Program-made: the position numbers and the translations under genes
The notes under the pieces: generated by a model
Told to the model about the DNA's origin: nothing
What the model saw: the letters and a program-made list of their open reading frames with translations, nothing else
Database searches by the model: none
Origin: Zingiber officinale
Lineage: Eukaryota > Streptophyta > Magnoliopsida > Zingiberales > Zingiberaceae
NCBI RefSeq assembly: GCF_018446385.1
Contig: NC_055998.1
Location: forward strand, 69,000,744-69,064,743
Length of the DNA stretch: 64,000 nt
Direction of reading: 5' to 3'
Shown: positions 11,330-23,200 of the stretch, one piece after another
How positions within the stretch are numbered: position 1 is the stretch's first letter
Layout: the number at the start of each line of letters is the position of its first letter

Positions 11330-13113
11330 ATACCTCGGTCAACACGGTCGGAACAATAATAATAAAATATAATAACATACTACGCAGTTTAGTATCACAA
11401 TCCACTAAAACAACGATAAGAAAATCATCTCAAATATTCTACTCAACTACACCTATAAAACTTAAATATTATATCCTACTCAACTACACTCATAAAATTC
11501 AAATCACAACGACATAAATAAAATCAACTCACCTCTTCTAGCGTCCAGACAGACACGTAGCAGAACATATCCAAATAAAATCCAACGATAATGAAGGATC
11601 ATACAAGATTCAAGTGTCAAAACCAGACCAAGTCTAAAATACAGTCTAGATAGTATAATAAGAAAAACCCAAAGACCAAACAAACATTCTTGCGATCTAC
11701 AGGGGGACTAGCAATTGGAGATATCCGGACAGCCTCAACCTGAAATAGTAATATCAACGAGGTGAGCCAACTCCTCAGTGGCTAACTACTGACATGCATA
11801 GTAAGAAATAAATAACAAATAACACTAATTATGTGTACAGTCTCCTGATCTAAGAATGATAAATGCAAACTGAAAGACATCGGGAGTATCTGTACTAATT
11901 AGGACCTGGTGTATGGATAATAGACCGAGAGGTATAGAAATCCTGTATGCATGTCAAACATATGCATCCACCAAATATGCAACAAATAAGTGCAGCAAAC
12001 ACAAACAATAAATGCATCAATGCGTATAATGTCAATGACATGTCCTGGTCACCCCTACTGTCAGTCAGCCGTCTCACATACGATGGTGAGACCGAGTGGG
12101 TAGGACTGTGACAACTGTGCACTCTGCCATCACTACTCCTGAGTGACTGAGTGGATGAAATGCTGTCAGAGTACACTTATACTCTTTACCCCAAATCATA
12201 AGTGGGGGAGCTCAATGCTCTCATCTCCCTGAGCCAGTTCAGAGGAGGGATCCCTGTCCTGCTATAACACTGCATCACACTACCCATGAGTGGACCAATG
12301 GAGCCCTTGACAGAGCAACCTGCTGCAACACACTCTGTCTGATAAAAACCACTAACCCATGAGTGGTTGTGTGTGCGGATCCATGTAACTGACGATGTGC
12401 TCAACAATAATGGAGTCAACAATCGCACAGCATGTAATCATGCGAGATGATGTATGACACTAAGCATGGAAATATCTTGATCCTATCCATCTCTACCAAA
12501 ATGTGTACCAAAAGATATATAGATCAAATAATATCCTAGGTACACAAGTTAGGTAAAATAAATCAATGTCCTGAACATAATTAGGCATAGTATGTTACTA
12601 CCTCTATGAGCATATAATCAAGTGGGTACTAACATAAAATGCATATAGGTAAGCAAAAATAAGCATGTAACATGTATCGGGTAGTGACCAACCGATGTAG
12701 ATATGAAACATAATCATTACTACTTGTTAAAAAAATTACTATGCATATGAAATGACATATCTAAAAAGATAAGTCAAAGTACCCACCTCCAATAAGATGA
12801 TCGTATTCGAAATAGATCCCTCGTCGAGATACTGTCTCGAATCAAAGTCCTGTCATATCAAACATAATGTATTTAGCTATATAGCTAAATAAAATCTCTA
12901 AACCTATTTAATAATCTTACCTCAAACTCACACAATTCAGTATTTAGTTCAATAACAACTTAACACAAAACTTACCCAATTTCTGATGTCTCAGCGCTGC
13001 TCCAATCCTGAGGAACCTACTGCTAAAATTTTCTGGCCGTAGCTACCTGGAATTACTGATCCCTAAATCAAATACAGCACTTGCCGGGATCCAACAGGTT
13101 CAAGTGCTACTGA
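11330..13113 (-). repeat. Old Ty3/gypsy-like LTR, 3' portion (minus orientation), interrupted
   Basis: Read on the minus strand, this resembles the downstream half of Tekay-type LTRs elsewhere in the window. It has a block with hairpins and short direct repeats (12040-12440), then a pyrimidine tract and CAG at about 11743 (TGATATTACTATTTCAG before GTTGAGG), then an AT-rich end. The upstream half continues at 22235, beyond the inserted copia C1 element. No internal gypsy coding region is attached, so a solo LTR is likely. Outer ends and TSD were not resolved. Confidence 0.45.
13109..13113. repeat. Target-site duplication of copia C1, left copy (ACTGA)
   Basis: ACTGA directly precedes the TGTTAG LTR start and is repeated exactly at 22235-22239 after the AACA end. 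Confidence 0.9.
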
Positions 13114-15104
13114 TGTTAGTTAGAGCCCTAGAGCCAATCATTTGATGATTGTATGGACTCATGTATATCATATTCTTAATAAAGACATTGGTTTTTGGTT
13201 ATTATGCTTATTTGTATTAGTGTCAGATAAAATAAGTATAGTAACGTCCTTGAGTAGAACGTTCATACCTATATCAATCGATTAGTTGAATCGATAGTGA
13301 GATGATATAGAGAACACTACTCTAAATCATTCCTAGTCGAGTATTAACATTCAGGGACAATGTTAATGCAATAAGACTAGCATGTAGGTCAGTTCGATGA
13401 CTTGATCAAACAAGTCATGGATATAGAGATATCAAGCTGACACATGGGTATGCATTAGAGAATGTATACTGAATGACCCGCCATGAGAAAGTATCATGGA
13501 TCGTTATATGAGTGTCATATACTTTCTCATGTGGCTATTAGTATGACTATTAGTCCTTTGACCTGAAGTCACCATGGATCCCTACATAAGGAGTTATGTA
13601 CTTTGGTTTCGTCAAACGTCACCCGTAACTGGGTGGACTATAAAGGCGATTACCGGGTATGTAACAAATTATGCAGAGGGATGTGAGTGATGTAGATGGG
13701 ATCTATCCCTCCCATATGACGGGAGCGACATCAATATTCTTGATAGAGTGAGACCACTAAGTGCATGACCATGCCCAAATGAGTCAACATTAGATGTTGA
13801 GCTCATTTGATCGAGTGAGTCTACTTGGAGTTCAAAATTTAGATTGATTAGAGGATGACACGGTCTATGCCTCATATTGATCAATCTAGATGTCTAGGAT
13901 AGAAGGGCAATGTCACATATTGTGAGGAGTCACAATTAGTAGTCACAAGGTGATGTTGGATCTTAACATTTCTTGTAACTTTGGTAGCAATGATGTATTG
14001 CTAGATGCCGCTCATTGCTTATGTTTCTAAAAGAGTTTAGAAACATTGCCAACGTTACAAGAACATATTGGGTCACACACAAAGAACATGTGGATGGAGA
14101 TTAGGTTCATATGATGAACCAATTGGATTAGGTTCATATGATGCACCAAAGATTGGATTCAAAATTAGACTTATTGAGTTAGACTCAATTAGATTCAAAT
14201 GTTGAATGAGTCTAATTTAAATTTGATTCATTGGGTCAATTTATATTAATGAATTAGATTTATTAAATTAAAATTGACTTAAATCAAAGGTTGGATTTAA
14301 CTCAACAAGGAAGAGAATTGGTCAAGTTTGACTTGACCAAATGGAAGTTGAAACATCAAGTTTGACTTGATGTCTTGCCACATCATCATGAAGGTTGACT
14401 CATCCTACTTGGCATGACCAACCTAGCCACATCATTAGTCACAACACCACCTCATAATGGTATGCCACCTCATTGGAGGTTACACATCCAATTGGTTTTA
14501 ATGTGGCCGGCCACATTAATGAGGGGCTTTATGGTGTGGCCGGCCACACATTAGATGGTGTAGAGGTTTTTTGTTTTGGGTATTGATGTGGTGTCATTAT
14601 TCCTTCTTCTTCCTTGGGTTCTCCTCTCCTCTTGAGTTGCTGTGGTCGTGGCTATCATGGTGAGGAGAAGATGTTGAGTTGTTTCCAAGAGCACAAGGGA
14701 AAGTGAAGGTCATAAAGGAGGGTACTAAAGGAGTGTATGTGATTCTCTCTTCTATTTCTCTCTTTTCTCCTTTTTGTTCCCATCCGAGAGCTCTAGAAAA
14801 GTGCTAGCACACTTGGGGCTCTCTTCTCCATCTTTGAGTGGTAGAAGACCACTCCTTGTTCATGTGGATATCACTAGAGGAGTGTCTACATTGACACTCT
14901 CGAGATCCAACGCTTCCTTGGACGAGCGGGACTAAACGAAGGGCACGCTTCAAGGGTAAACTCTTAACATATAGATCTAGGAGTAGATCTAAAATTATGA
15001 AACTCGTACTCGTATTTTTCGTTTGGTTTTCCTTGCATGAGATCCGTGGCTTGGGCGATTCGGGGTTTCCGCGACGTGAGCGGTTTCATCGGCAAGAACC
15101 CAAC
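13114..15104 (+). repeat. Copia C1 5' LTR
   Basis: It begins TGTTAGTTAGAGCCC and ends near CCCAAC (the 3' copy ends CCCAACA). It aligns along its length with 20238-22234, with scattered substitutions. Both LTRs contain two perfect GC-core palindromes (here 14498-14519 and 14534-14549). Confidence 0.92.
14498..14549. repeat. Pair of perfect palindromes in the C1 LTR
   Basis: 14498-14519 is a 22-bp perfect palindrome around AATGTGGCCGGCCACATT. 14534-14549 is a 16-bp perfect palindrome GTGTGGCCGGCCACAC. The same pair occurs in the 3' LTR from 21622. Both share the TGTGGCCGGCCACA core. Confidence 0.85.
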
Positions 15105-15117
15105 GGTATCGAGCCAC
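15105..15117 (+). other. Copia C1 primer-binding site
   Basis: GGTATCGAGCCAC directly after the 5' LTR resembles the usual TGGTATCAGAGCC complement of initiator tRNA-Met, with the first T missing and small changes. Confidence 0.7.
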
Positions 15118-16764
15118 GTGCAAGGCTTGCGAGTTGTTTTTATTTTATGAAAATAAAACCTTCTGTGATTTTCTGTAAAATTAGTTTTTATGATTTTATG
15201 GGTAATTTTTCCGTAGAAGCGAAGCACAAGTGTCTCGGCACTTGTAGGCTATCGGAAAGATCTTTCAAAACCGGCTTCGTTTTGCCCCAAATTCGTTTGG
15301 GACAGCGGGGTCGGGTGCCATTAGATCGCAAAGGAGCAACTCACGATGGTTAGATCGTGGGTAGGGGCATTGCCCCTAACCCCGCAAGGGGATCCGTTCC
15401 GCGATTGCACTCGAAATCGCTAAAAATGAACCCGCTGGGAAGATTTTTCCGAAACGGCAATGTCTCGGCCCAAATCGTTTTGAGACAGCGGGTTTAGGCA
15501 CTGTTGGATCGCAAAGGAACCCTCGCGATGGTTAGATCGCGGGTAGGGGCGCTGCCCCTGGGCCCCGCAAGGGGATCCGTTCCGCGATTGCGCCCGAAAC
15601 CGCTAAACGGGACCGCCGAGAGATTTTACTCGTAAAAATGTTAAAAAATTAATTTTAAAATTATAGAAAATTATGAAAATATATAATTTTGAATTATATA
15701 TTAATTTGTGATAGTCATGGCCCAAAGCCCAATATGATTGGTTGTGTTGTAATTCTTAATACGGCCTGCGTGTCGTTATGTGTTTGCGAGTGTTGTATTA
15801 TATTCGCGACCTGCGCGTCGTGCCTTCTCTTATTTTCTTGTTGTAAATTAGATTTAGACTCGAATGTAACTCGAGTTTCAAATTGTAATGTACAAATTGG
15901 AGCGGTGGAGGGTCCACACGAGACGGAGTTCCGAGGCGGGCACGAGCAACACAAGGTGGTCAAAGGGAGTAGCTTGAAGAAGCTGTTGACCCTAGGTTGA
16001 CCAATCGATCTTCTCATTGGCTTGAGAAGATCGTAGTAGGGCTATGACTAAATCACAAATAGATTAATTAATTGCTTGTGTATGTGATGCATATTTAATA
16101 AGTAGTTAATTAATTAGTGCCTAACGATTAGATTAGATTTAAGTCGTGCACATGATGCACCCTTGCGATTAGATTAGATCTAAGTCGTGCACAAGATGCA
16201 TCCCTTCTCGATTAGATTAGATCTCAATCGACTCAACTCTAATGCCTAACCGTGCCGTGATACCTATCACTACCTCGATCACATGTATTGTTGAATCTGC
16301 CAAAGCAGAGCAATACATATTATCTTGGTAGGGTACGGAGGGACAATCTTGGTCCCGTCTATCAACGCATGGGTGAATACAAACTTAATTAGATTGAGTA
16401 TTCATAGTTACTCGGTTGGATCGAGTCAACTATAGGCATTCTTCCAATAGTTGGAAAGATAGGTCAATATCACATCTATATTAACTCTCGGGCGTATTAG
16501 CCAAAGCTAACTCGAGTTCTAATATAAATGCGGATATTGATTCTATAAACAAGAGTTGCATAGAGATGTAATTGGTAATCGTTACCTACCGATCATACTA
16601 AGCCTTAGGCGTATTAGCCAAAGCTAACTCAAGGGTTAGTATGATGTGGATCTTGTCCACAAGAATTATAGAATTCATGGGAGCATCATTTAATTAAAGG
16701 CCTAATTAAATGATTTTAAAGAATATGATACTTATTTCTGCATTTATTTCATTGTAGAATTGCC
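15118..16764 (+). repeat. Copia C1 untranslated leader with internal duplications
   Basis: A 1.6-kb non-coding leader. Two copies of a roughly 182-bp unit lie tandem at about 15250-15610; the shared GATCCGTTCCGCGATTGC starts at 15391 and 15573. At 16120-16230 a unit of about 45 bp containing CGATTAGATTAGATCTAAG recurs about three times. At 16490-16640 GGCGTATTAGCCAAAGCTAA occurs twice, about 117 bp apart. No long ORF fits a known gene. Confidence 0.75.
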
Positions 16765-16966
16765 ATGACGTCGAATACGAACATTTTCTCCCTGCGATCC
16801 GTCCTTAAGAAGGACAAGCTCAACGGAGCAAATTTCCTTGTACAGGAACCCGAGAATAGTTCTCACTCGGGAACGTAAGATGCCTGGAGCGGCCATTCGA
16901 GGCTCCTCGCCGATGCCCGCGGTATGACAAAGATGCTTCAAGAAGCATCAAGATGATGCATTAGAT
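16765..16966 (+). pseudogene. Copia C1 gag N-terminus, disrupted
   Basis: The ATG at 16765 reads MTSNTNIFSLRSVLKKDKLN then GANFL, the usual start of this copia gag family, followed by a frame change; the next frame reads YRNPRIVLTRERKM. A small deletion of about 5 nt at a GACTGG-type site explains the shift. The rest of the gag N-terminus is missing or scrambled before the downstream ORF picks up. Confidence 0.75.
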
Positions 16967-19342
16967 GTGTCATGTCTAATGCTCATGACCATGAACTCCG
17001 AGCTTCAGAAGCAACATGAGTTAATGAGTGCTTACGATATGGTTGCACATCTTTGTCAACTATATCAAGGACAAGCGAGACATGAAGAGACTTCACGGAT
17101 ACCGGAAGATCTTAACAAGAAGAGAAATAAGATTTCTACTTCAGGTATAAATGTTATAGAAGTCAACCTCTCTATTTCTTCGTCGTGGGTATTAGATACC
17201 GGATGTGCTTCGCACATTTGTACTAGTGTACAAGCACTGAGAAATAGCAGAGCATTGACAAAGGGCGAGATAGACCTACGAGTAGGCAATGGAGCACGGG
17301 TTGCTGCTGTTGCTGTAGGGACTTATTTTCTATCTCTGCCCTCTGGGCTTATATTAGAGTTAGACGATTATTGTTATGTGCCTGCATTGACTAAGAACAT
17401 TATATCAGTTTCTTGTTTGGACAAGAAAGAATTTTCGTTTATAATAAAGAACAAATGTTGTTCTATCTATTTAAACGATATGTTCTATTGTAGTGCACCT
17501 CTGATAAACGGACTCTATATTCTAGATCTAGAGAGCCCTATCTATAACGTTAGTACCAAGAGGTTCAAATCGAACGATATGAACTACACCTATCTCTGGC
17601 ACTGTCGCTTAGGTCATATAAATGACAAGCGCTTATCCCAGCTCCATAAGGATGGTTTGCTGGACTCATTTGATTTTGAATCATATGAGATATGCGAGTC
17701 ATGCCTACGAGGCAAGATGACCAAGACTCCTTTTAGTGAGCACAGGGAAAGAGCGACTGATTTGTTAGGACTCATACATAGTGATGTATGTGGCCCTTTC
17801 AATGTCGCTGCTAGAGGCGGTTATAGGTATTTCATCACATTTACTGATGACTTCAGTAGATATGATTATGTGTATTTGATGACACATAAATCTGAATCTT
17901 TTGAAAAGTTCAAAAAATTCAAGAATGAAGTACAGAACCAGCTTGGCAAGAGTATTAAGATACTTCGATCAGATCGAGGTGGTGAATACTTAAGCCATGA
18001 GTTTCGTGACTACTTAGCTGAGTGTGAGATTTTATCTCAACTCACTCCTCCTGGAACACCACAGTGGAATGGTGTATCCGAAAGGAGGAATCGTACCTTA
18101 TTAGATATGGTACGATCTATGATGAGTCACACAGATCTTCCGACATATCTATGGGGATATGCTCTAGACACGGCAGCTTTCATTCTCAACCGAGTTCCAT
18201 CCAAGGCCGTGATAAAGACACCATATAGGATATGGACTGGGAGAGATGCCCAGGTGTCTTTCATGAGGATTTGGGGCTGTGAGGCTTACGTACGACGTCA
18301 AGTCTCAGACAAATTAGGACCCAAATCCGACAAGTGCTATTTCATCGGATATCCCAAGGAAACTAAGGGATATTACTTCTACATTCCCAGTCAACACAAG
18401 GTAGTTGTGGCAAAGACTGGGGTCTTTCTAGAAAGGGACTTTGTTTCTAGAAAGACTAGTGGGAGCGCGTTCGATCTTGAAGAAGTTCAAGATGCGAACA
18501 ATAGCACTGATGCCTCGATGGAAGTTGAACTGGAACCACAAAGTGTTGTGGATGATGTTGTTCCACAAAGAGTTGAGGAACAACAACCGGTTCAAGTAGA
18601 CATACCTCTTCGCAGGTCTGATAGGGTACGTCGTCAGCCTGAGAGATACTCATTTCTCTTGTCTGACCATGATGACGTTATGCTCATAGAGGATGAGCCT
18701 ACCACCTATCAGGAAGCTGTGATGAGACCAGATTCCGATAAATGGCTAGAGGCCATGAGATCCGAAATGGAGTCCATGTACACCAACCAAGTATGGACTT
18801 TGGTTGATCCACCTGAAGGGGTAAAACCCATTGGGTGTAAGTGGGTCTTTAAGAGAAAGACTGACATGGATGGACTTATTTATAAGGGTCGCTTAGTAGC
18901 TAAAGGTTTTAAGCAGATTCATGGTATTGACTATGATGAAACCTTTTCTCCAGTAGCGATGTTTAAGTCTATTCGGATCATGCTTGCTATTGCAGCCTAC
19001 CATGACTATGAGATATGGCAGATGGATGTCAAAACTGCGTTTCTGAATGGAAACCTACTCGAGGATGTGTACATGACACAACCTGAGGGTTTTGTAGATC
19101 CACAGCATACTAGTAGAGTATGCAAGCTGCATAGGTCCATTTATGGACTAAAGCAAGCTTCTCGGAGCTGGAATCTTCGATTCGATGATGCGATCAAACA
19201 GTTTGGTTTCATCAAGAACGAAGATGAACCTTGTGTCTACAAGAAGGTTGTAGGGGATATAGTTGTCTTCCTTATATTGTATGTGGATGACATACTACTC
19301 ATTGGGAAGGACATCCCTATGCTTCAGTCTGTCAAGACCTGA
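16967..19342 (+). CDS. pol: Copia C1 Pol polyprotein (protease, integrase, RT), 791 aa, 3'-truncated
   Basis: This ORF makes copia replication enzymes. Residues 1-45 are a gag leftover (QKQHELMSAYDMVAHL). Protease Asp is at about residue 77 (WVLDTGCASHIC). The GAG-pre-integrase zinc motif is H212/H217/C243/C246. The integrase D, D, E triad is at about D273 (HSDVCGP), D336 (RSDRGGEY) and E372 (GVSERRNRT). RT runs from about residue 615 (IGCKWVFKRKTDMDG), with the YVDD active site near the end (LILYVDDILLIG). The usual gag capsid section and CCHC zinc knuckle between gag and protease are absent, an in-frame internal deletion. The ORF stops at TGA 19340-19342 just past YVDD. RNase H continues only as broken frames. 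The start is nominal because the true gag start is upstream at 16765. Confidence 0.9.
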   Translation: MSCLMLMTMNSELQKQHELMSAYDMVAHLCQLYQGQARHEETSRIPEDLNKKRNKISTSGINVIEVNLSISSSWVLDTGCASHICTSVQALRNSRALTKGEIDLRVGNGARVAAVAVGTYFLSLPSGLILELDDYCYVPALTKNIISVSCLDKKEFSFIIKNKCCSIYLNDMFYCSAPLINGLYILDLESPIYNVSTKRFKSNDMNYTYLWHCRLGHINDKRLSQLHKDGLLDSFDFESYEICESCLRGKMTKTPFSEHRERATDLLGLIHSDVCGPFNVAARGGYRYFITFTDDFSRYDYVYLMTHKSESFEKFKKFKNEVQNQLGKSIKILRSDRGGEYLSHEFRDYLAECEILSQLTPPGTPQWNGVSERRNRTLLDMVRSMMSHTDLPTYLWGYALDTAAFILNRVPSKAVIKTPYRIWTGRDAQVSFMRIWGCEAYVRRQVSDKLGPKSDKCYFIGYPKETKGYYFYIPSQHKVVVAKTGVFLERDFVSRKTSGSAFDLEEVQDANNSTDASMEVELEPQSVVDDVVPQRVEEQQPVQVDIPLRRSDRVRRQPERYSFLLSDHDDVMLIEDEPTTYQEAVMRPDSDKWLEAMRSEMESMYTNQVWTLVDPPEGVKPIGCKWVFKRKTDMDGLIYKGRLVAKGFKQIHGIDYDETFSPVAMFKSIRIMLAIAAYHDYEIWQMDVKTAFLNGNLLEDVYMTQPEGFVDPQHTSRVCKLHRSIYGLKQASRSWNLRFDDAIKQFGFIKNEDEPCVYKKVVGDIVVFLILYVDDILLIGKDIPMLQSVKT

Positions 19343-20226
19343 CTAGGGAGATGTTTCTCAATGAAGGACTTAGGTGAGGCATCCCGCATTCTAGGGATAC
19401 AGATCTATAGAGATAGATCTAAGAGATTGCTTGCCTAAGTCGAGTCGTATATTGACAAGGTACTCTTGGTTTGCCATGCGAGAACTCAAGAAGGATTTAC
19501 ATCGATGTCACATGGCGTGAGTCTTTCAAGACTCAAAGTCCCTCTTCTAGAGAGAGAGAGACCGCATGGATCAGATCCTTATGTCTCAACCATAGGATCG
19601 ATCATATACGCCATGCTATGTACTCGACTGATGTCTCGTATGCTTTGAGCATGACGAGAAAGTCAGATCCAGTGAAAGTCACTGGATAGCGGTCAAGAAT
19701 ATTCTTAAGTACTTGAGAAGGACTAAAAATATTTCTTGATATATGGAGGCAATGATGAGCTAGCGTAAAGGGTTACGGTGATGCTAGCTTCCAGACCGAC
19801 CAGGATGACTATAGATCGCAATCGGGGTTCGTATTTTGCATTAATGGTGGCGGTGGAAGAGTTTCAAGCGGGATCGATGGTCGATTCTACAAAAAGTACA
19901 TTGTTGCATCGAGGCGTGAAAGGAGGCGGTTTGGATCCGCAAGTTCATCATTGAACTTGGGGTGGTTCCCAGCATTGTTGACCCCATTGAGCTCTATTGT
20001 GACAACAATGGAGCTATAACATAGGCCTCACTCACACCACCGGACCAAGCATATACTACGGCGCCCATCTCATTCGAGAGATTATCGATAGAGGAGATGT
20101 GAAGATTTCAGAGTACCTACAGAGGCTAACATCGCAGATCCCTTGACCAAGGCTTTGGCACAGAGGAAGCATGATGGTCACACTAGGTCTTTAGGCCTTA
20201 GAGCCTATACTGATTGGCACTAGTGC
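19343..20226 (+). pseudogene. Copia C1 RT end and RNase H remnant
   Basis: Frames after the stop read GRCFSMKDLGEASRILGIQI, then an interrupted RNase H. They end near 20130-20226 in IADPLTKALAQRKHDG and LGLRAYTDWH, the normal copia C-terminus, just before the polypurine tract. Several frameshifts and stops separate these blocks. Confidence 0.8.
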
Positions 20227-20237
20227 TAGTGGGAGAT
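20226..20237 (+). other. Copia C1 polypurine tract
   Basis: The purine-rich AGTGGGAGAT abuts the TGTTAG start of the 3' LTR, the usual plus-strand primer position. Confidence 0.75.
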
Positions 20238-22234
20238 TGTTAGTTAGAGCCCTAGAGCTAATCATTTGATGATTGTATGGACTCATGTATATCATATTCT
20301 TAATAAAGGCATTGGTTTTTGGTTATTATGCTTATTTGTATTAGTGTCAGATAAAATAAGTATAGTAACGTCCTTGAGTAGAACGTTCATACCTATATCA
20401 ATCGATTAGTTGAATCGATAGTGAGATGATATAGGGAACACTACTCTAAATCATTCCTAGTCGAGTATTAACATTCAGGGACAATGTTAATGCAATAAGA
20501 CTAGCATGTAGGTCAGTACGATGACTTGATCTCACAAGTCATGGATATAGAGATATCAAGCTGACACATGGGTATGCATTAGAGAATGTATACTGAATGA
20601 CCCGCCATGAGAAAGTATCATGGATCGTTATATGAGTGTCATATACTTTCTCATGTGGCTATTAGTATGACTATTAGTCCTTTGACCTGAAGTCACCATG
20701 GATCCCTACATAAGGAGTTATGTACTTTGGTTTCGTCAAACGTCACCCGTAACTGGGTGGACTATAATGGCGATTACTGGGTATGTAACAAATTATGCGG
20801 AGGGATGTGAGTGATGTAGATGGGATCTATCCCTCCCATATGACGGGAGCGACATCAATATTCTTGATAGAGTGAGACCACTAAGTGCATGACCATGCCC
20901 AAATGAGTCAACATTAGATGTTGAGCTCATTTGATCGAGTGAGTCTACTTGGAGTTCAAGATTTAGATTGATTAGAGGATGACACGGTCTCTGCCTCATA
21001 TTGATCAATCTAGATGTCTAGGATAGAAGGACAATGTCACATATTGTGAGGAGTCACAATTAGTAGTCACAAGGTGATGTTGGATCTTAACATTTCTTGT
21101 AACTTGGGTAGCAATGATGTATTGCTAGATGCCGTTCATTGCTTATGTTTCTAAAAGAGTTTAGAAACATTGTCAACGTTACAAGAACCTATTGGGTCAC
21201 ACACAAAGAACATGTGGATGGAGATTAGGTTCATATGATGAACCAATTGGATTAGGTTCATATGATGCACAAAAGATTGGATTCAAAATTAGACTTATTG
21301 AGTTAGACTCAATTAGATTCAAATGTTGAATGAGTCTAATTTAAATTTGATTCATTGGGTCAATTTATATTAATGAATTAGATTCATTAAATTAAAATTG
21401 ACTTGAATCAAAGGTTGGATTTAACTCAACAAGGAAGAGAATTGGTCAAGTTTGACTTGACCAAATGGAAGTTGAAACATCAAGTTTGACTTGATGTCTT
21501 GCCACATCATCATGAAGGTTGACTCATCCTACTTGGCATGACCAACCTAGCCACATCATTAGCCACATCACCACCTCATAATGGTATGCCACCTCATTGG
21601 AGGTTACACATCCAATTGGTTTTAATGTGGCCGGCCACATTAATGAGGGGCTTTATGGTGTGGCCGGCCACACATTAGATGGTGTGGAGGTTTTTGTTTT
21701 GGGTATTGATGTGGTGTCATTATTCCTTCTTCTTCCTTGGGTTCTCCTCTCCTCTTGAGTTGCTGTGGTCGTGGCTATCATGGTGAGGAGAAGATGTTGA
21801 GTTGTTTCCAAGAGCACAAGGGAAAGTGAAGGTCATAAAGGAGGGTACTAAAGGAGTGTATGTGATTCTCTCTTCTATTTCTCTCTTTTCTCCTTTTTGT
21901 TCCCATCCGAGAGCTCTAGAAAAGTGCTAGCACACTTGGGGCTCTCTTCTCCATCTTTGAGTGGTAGAAGACCACTCCTTGTTCATGTGGATATCACTAG
22001 AGGAGTGTCTACATTGACACTCTCGAGATCCAACGCTTCCTTGGACGAGCGGGACTAAACGAAGGGCACGCTTCAAGGGTAAACTCTTAACACATAGATC
22101 TAGGAGTAGATCTAAAATTATGAAACTCGTACTCGTATTTTTCGTTTGGTTTTCCTTGCACGAGATCCGTGGCTTGGGCGATTCGGGGTTTCCGCGACGC
22201 GAAAAGCGATTTTTGCGGCCCGAAGAACCCAACA
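20238..22234 (+). repeat. Copia C1 3' LTR
   Basis: It starts TGTTAGTTAGAGCCC and ends GAACCCAACA, followed by TSD ACTGA at 22235-22239. It matches 13114-15104 with few differences. The last 60 bp differ most: an insertion-rich GCGAAAAGCGATTTTTGCGG segment versus a shorter form in the 5' LTR. Confidence 0.92.
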
Positions 22235-23200
22235 ACTGATTAGATTTGTAACCCAACCTCAGATCGAAAGAGAACTACAACCAATGATCAAATACAAAGG
22301 AACAACAAAGATAAGCTGCTCACCTCACTCACCTGCGAGCGGGGGAAGAAGGAAAGATCGACAGTGGAAGCTAGTGGTTAAACCTCGGGAGGAAGGATCT
22401 TCTGTCCAGAAAGTCGATCACCTCCAACGCAAATCCCCTCAAGTGTTGTCCAGAAGTTTGCTCCAGCGAGGGTCGATTGCTTGCTACGGCACAACGTCGG
22501 ACAATCAACCGATGGGAAGAGGGCTCGGCTCCTTGCTCCTGTCCGAAACCATCCCGAGCAAGGTGGCGCCTCCGATCAGAAAAATGACGGCCTGATCAAG
22601 GCTTGGGCAGTCGGTGTCGGTGAGAAGAAACGACGGTTAGGGCACGGATCAGTGCTGGTGGCTACTAGCGAGATCGGCGGCAGCAATCCAGTAGGGGTGG
22701 CGCAGCGTGAGGGAGAGGTTCGAGGGCTCACAGTGGTTGGCACAGAGGAGATCGGAGAGGGGCGGCGGCGCTAGGTCGAACCGAGTGGCCGGCGAGGTCA
22801 AGGGAGAAGGCGCCGCGAGGTTTAGGGCAAGGGTCGGCTCGCGGTGTGCAACGGGGAGGAACGGCGGTGGTGGCTCGCTGCTGGTCTCTAGGGCACAAGA
22901 TGACTCGGCTGTGGAGAGGAAGACGCCGGGCACGCGGGGGAGGAAACGATGGAAAATAATAAAAGAAAAAAAAAAGAAAAAAAAAGAAAAAAAAAAGGAA
23001 AAATCTAACTTTTCCTCGTTATAACGGGTTAGTTTAAACAGATTTTCCGTGGCCTAATCTTTATCCTCGTAATCTACATCTCCGAAAAATTCTTAGAAAA
23101 TTTTAAAAAATTTACTTATGATTATTTGTCCTTTTTTTTTTTGATATTTTACATTTACTCCGGATTTTGATTTGTTAATGGATGCCACATAACCAATGCA
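22235..23200 (-). repeat. Old Ty3/gypsy-like LTR, 5' portion (minus orientation)
   Basis: This continues the sequence broken at 13113, starting with the duplicated ACTGA. On the minus strand it has an AT-rich start (ATTTTTTAAAATTTTC), a poly-pyrimidine run (complement of 22960-23000), a GC-rich exon-like segment, and a strong donor-like CGCAG/GTGAGT near 22340. This is the same order as the Tekay LTRs at 35838 and 48465. The open frames here in either strand are GC-driven and not convincing genes. Confidence 0.45.

Larger units (their letters stand above)
13114..22234 (+). mobile_element. Ty1/copia LTR retrotransposon C1, near-complete frame, defective
   Basis: A 9.1-kb element with two closely matching LTRs (13114-15104 and 20238-22234), a perfect 5-bp TSD (ACTGA), a primer-binding site after the 5' LTR and a purine-rich tract before the 3' LTR. 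The coding order is copia-type: gag, protease, integrase, RT, RNase H. Gag is mostly deleted and RNase H is frameshifted, so it could move only with help in trans, if at all. It landed inside an older gypsy-like LTR. The few LTR differences, mostly single bases and small indels at the LTR 3' end, suggest a fairly recent insertion. Confidence 0.93.

Noticed and set aside
13669..13884. 71-aa minus ORF, repeated at 20793-21008
   Set aside because: Its repeat simply reflects the two LTR copies of C1; no family signal.
22146..23024. Overlapping GC-rich ORFs (149, 97, 105 codons)
   Set aside because: Mutually overlapping in different frames within an old LTR, Gly/Arg/Ala-biased, no domain.
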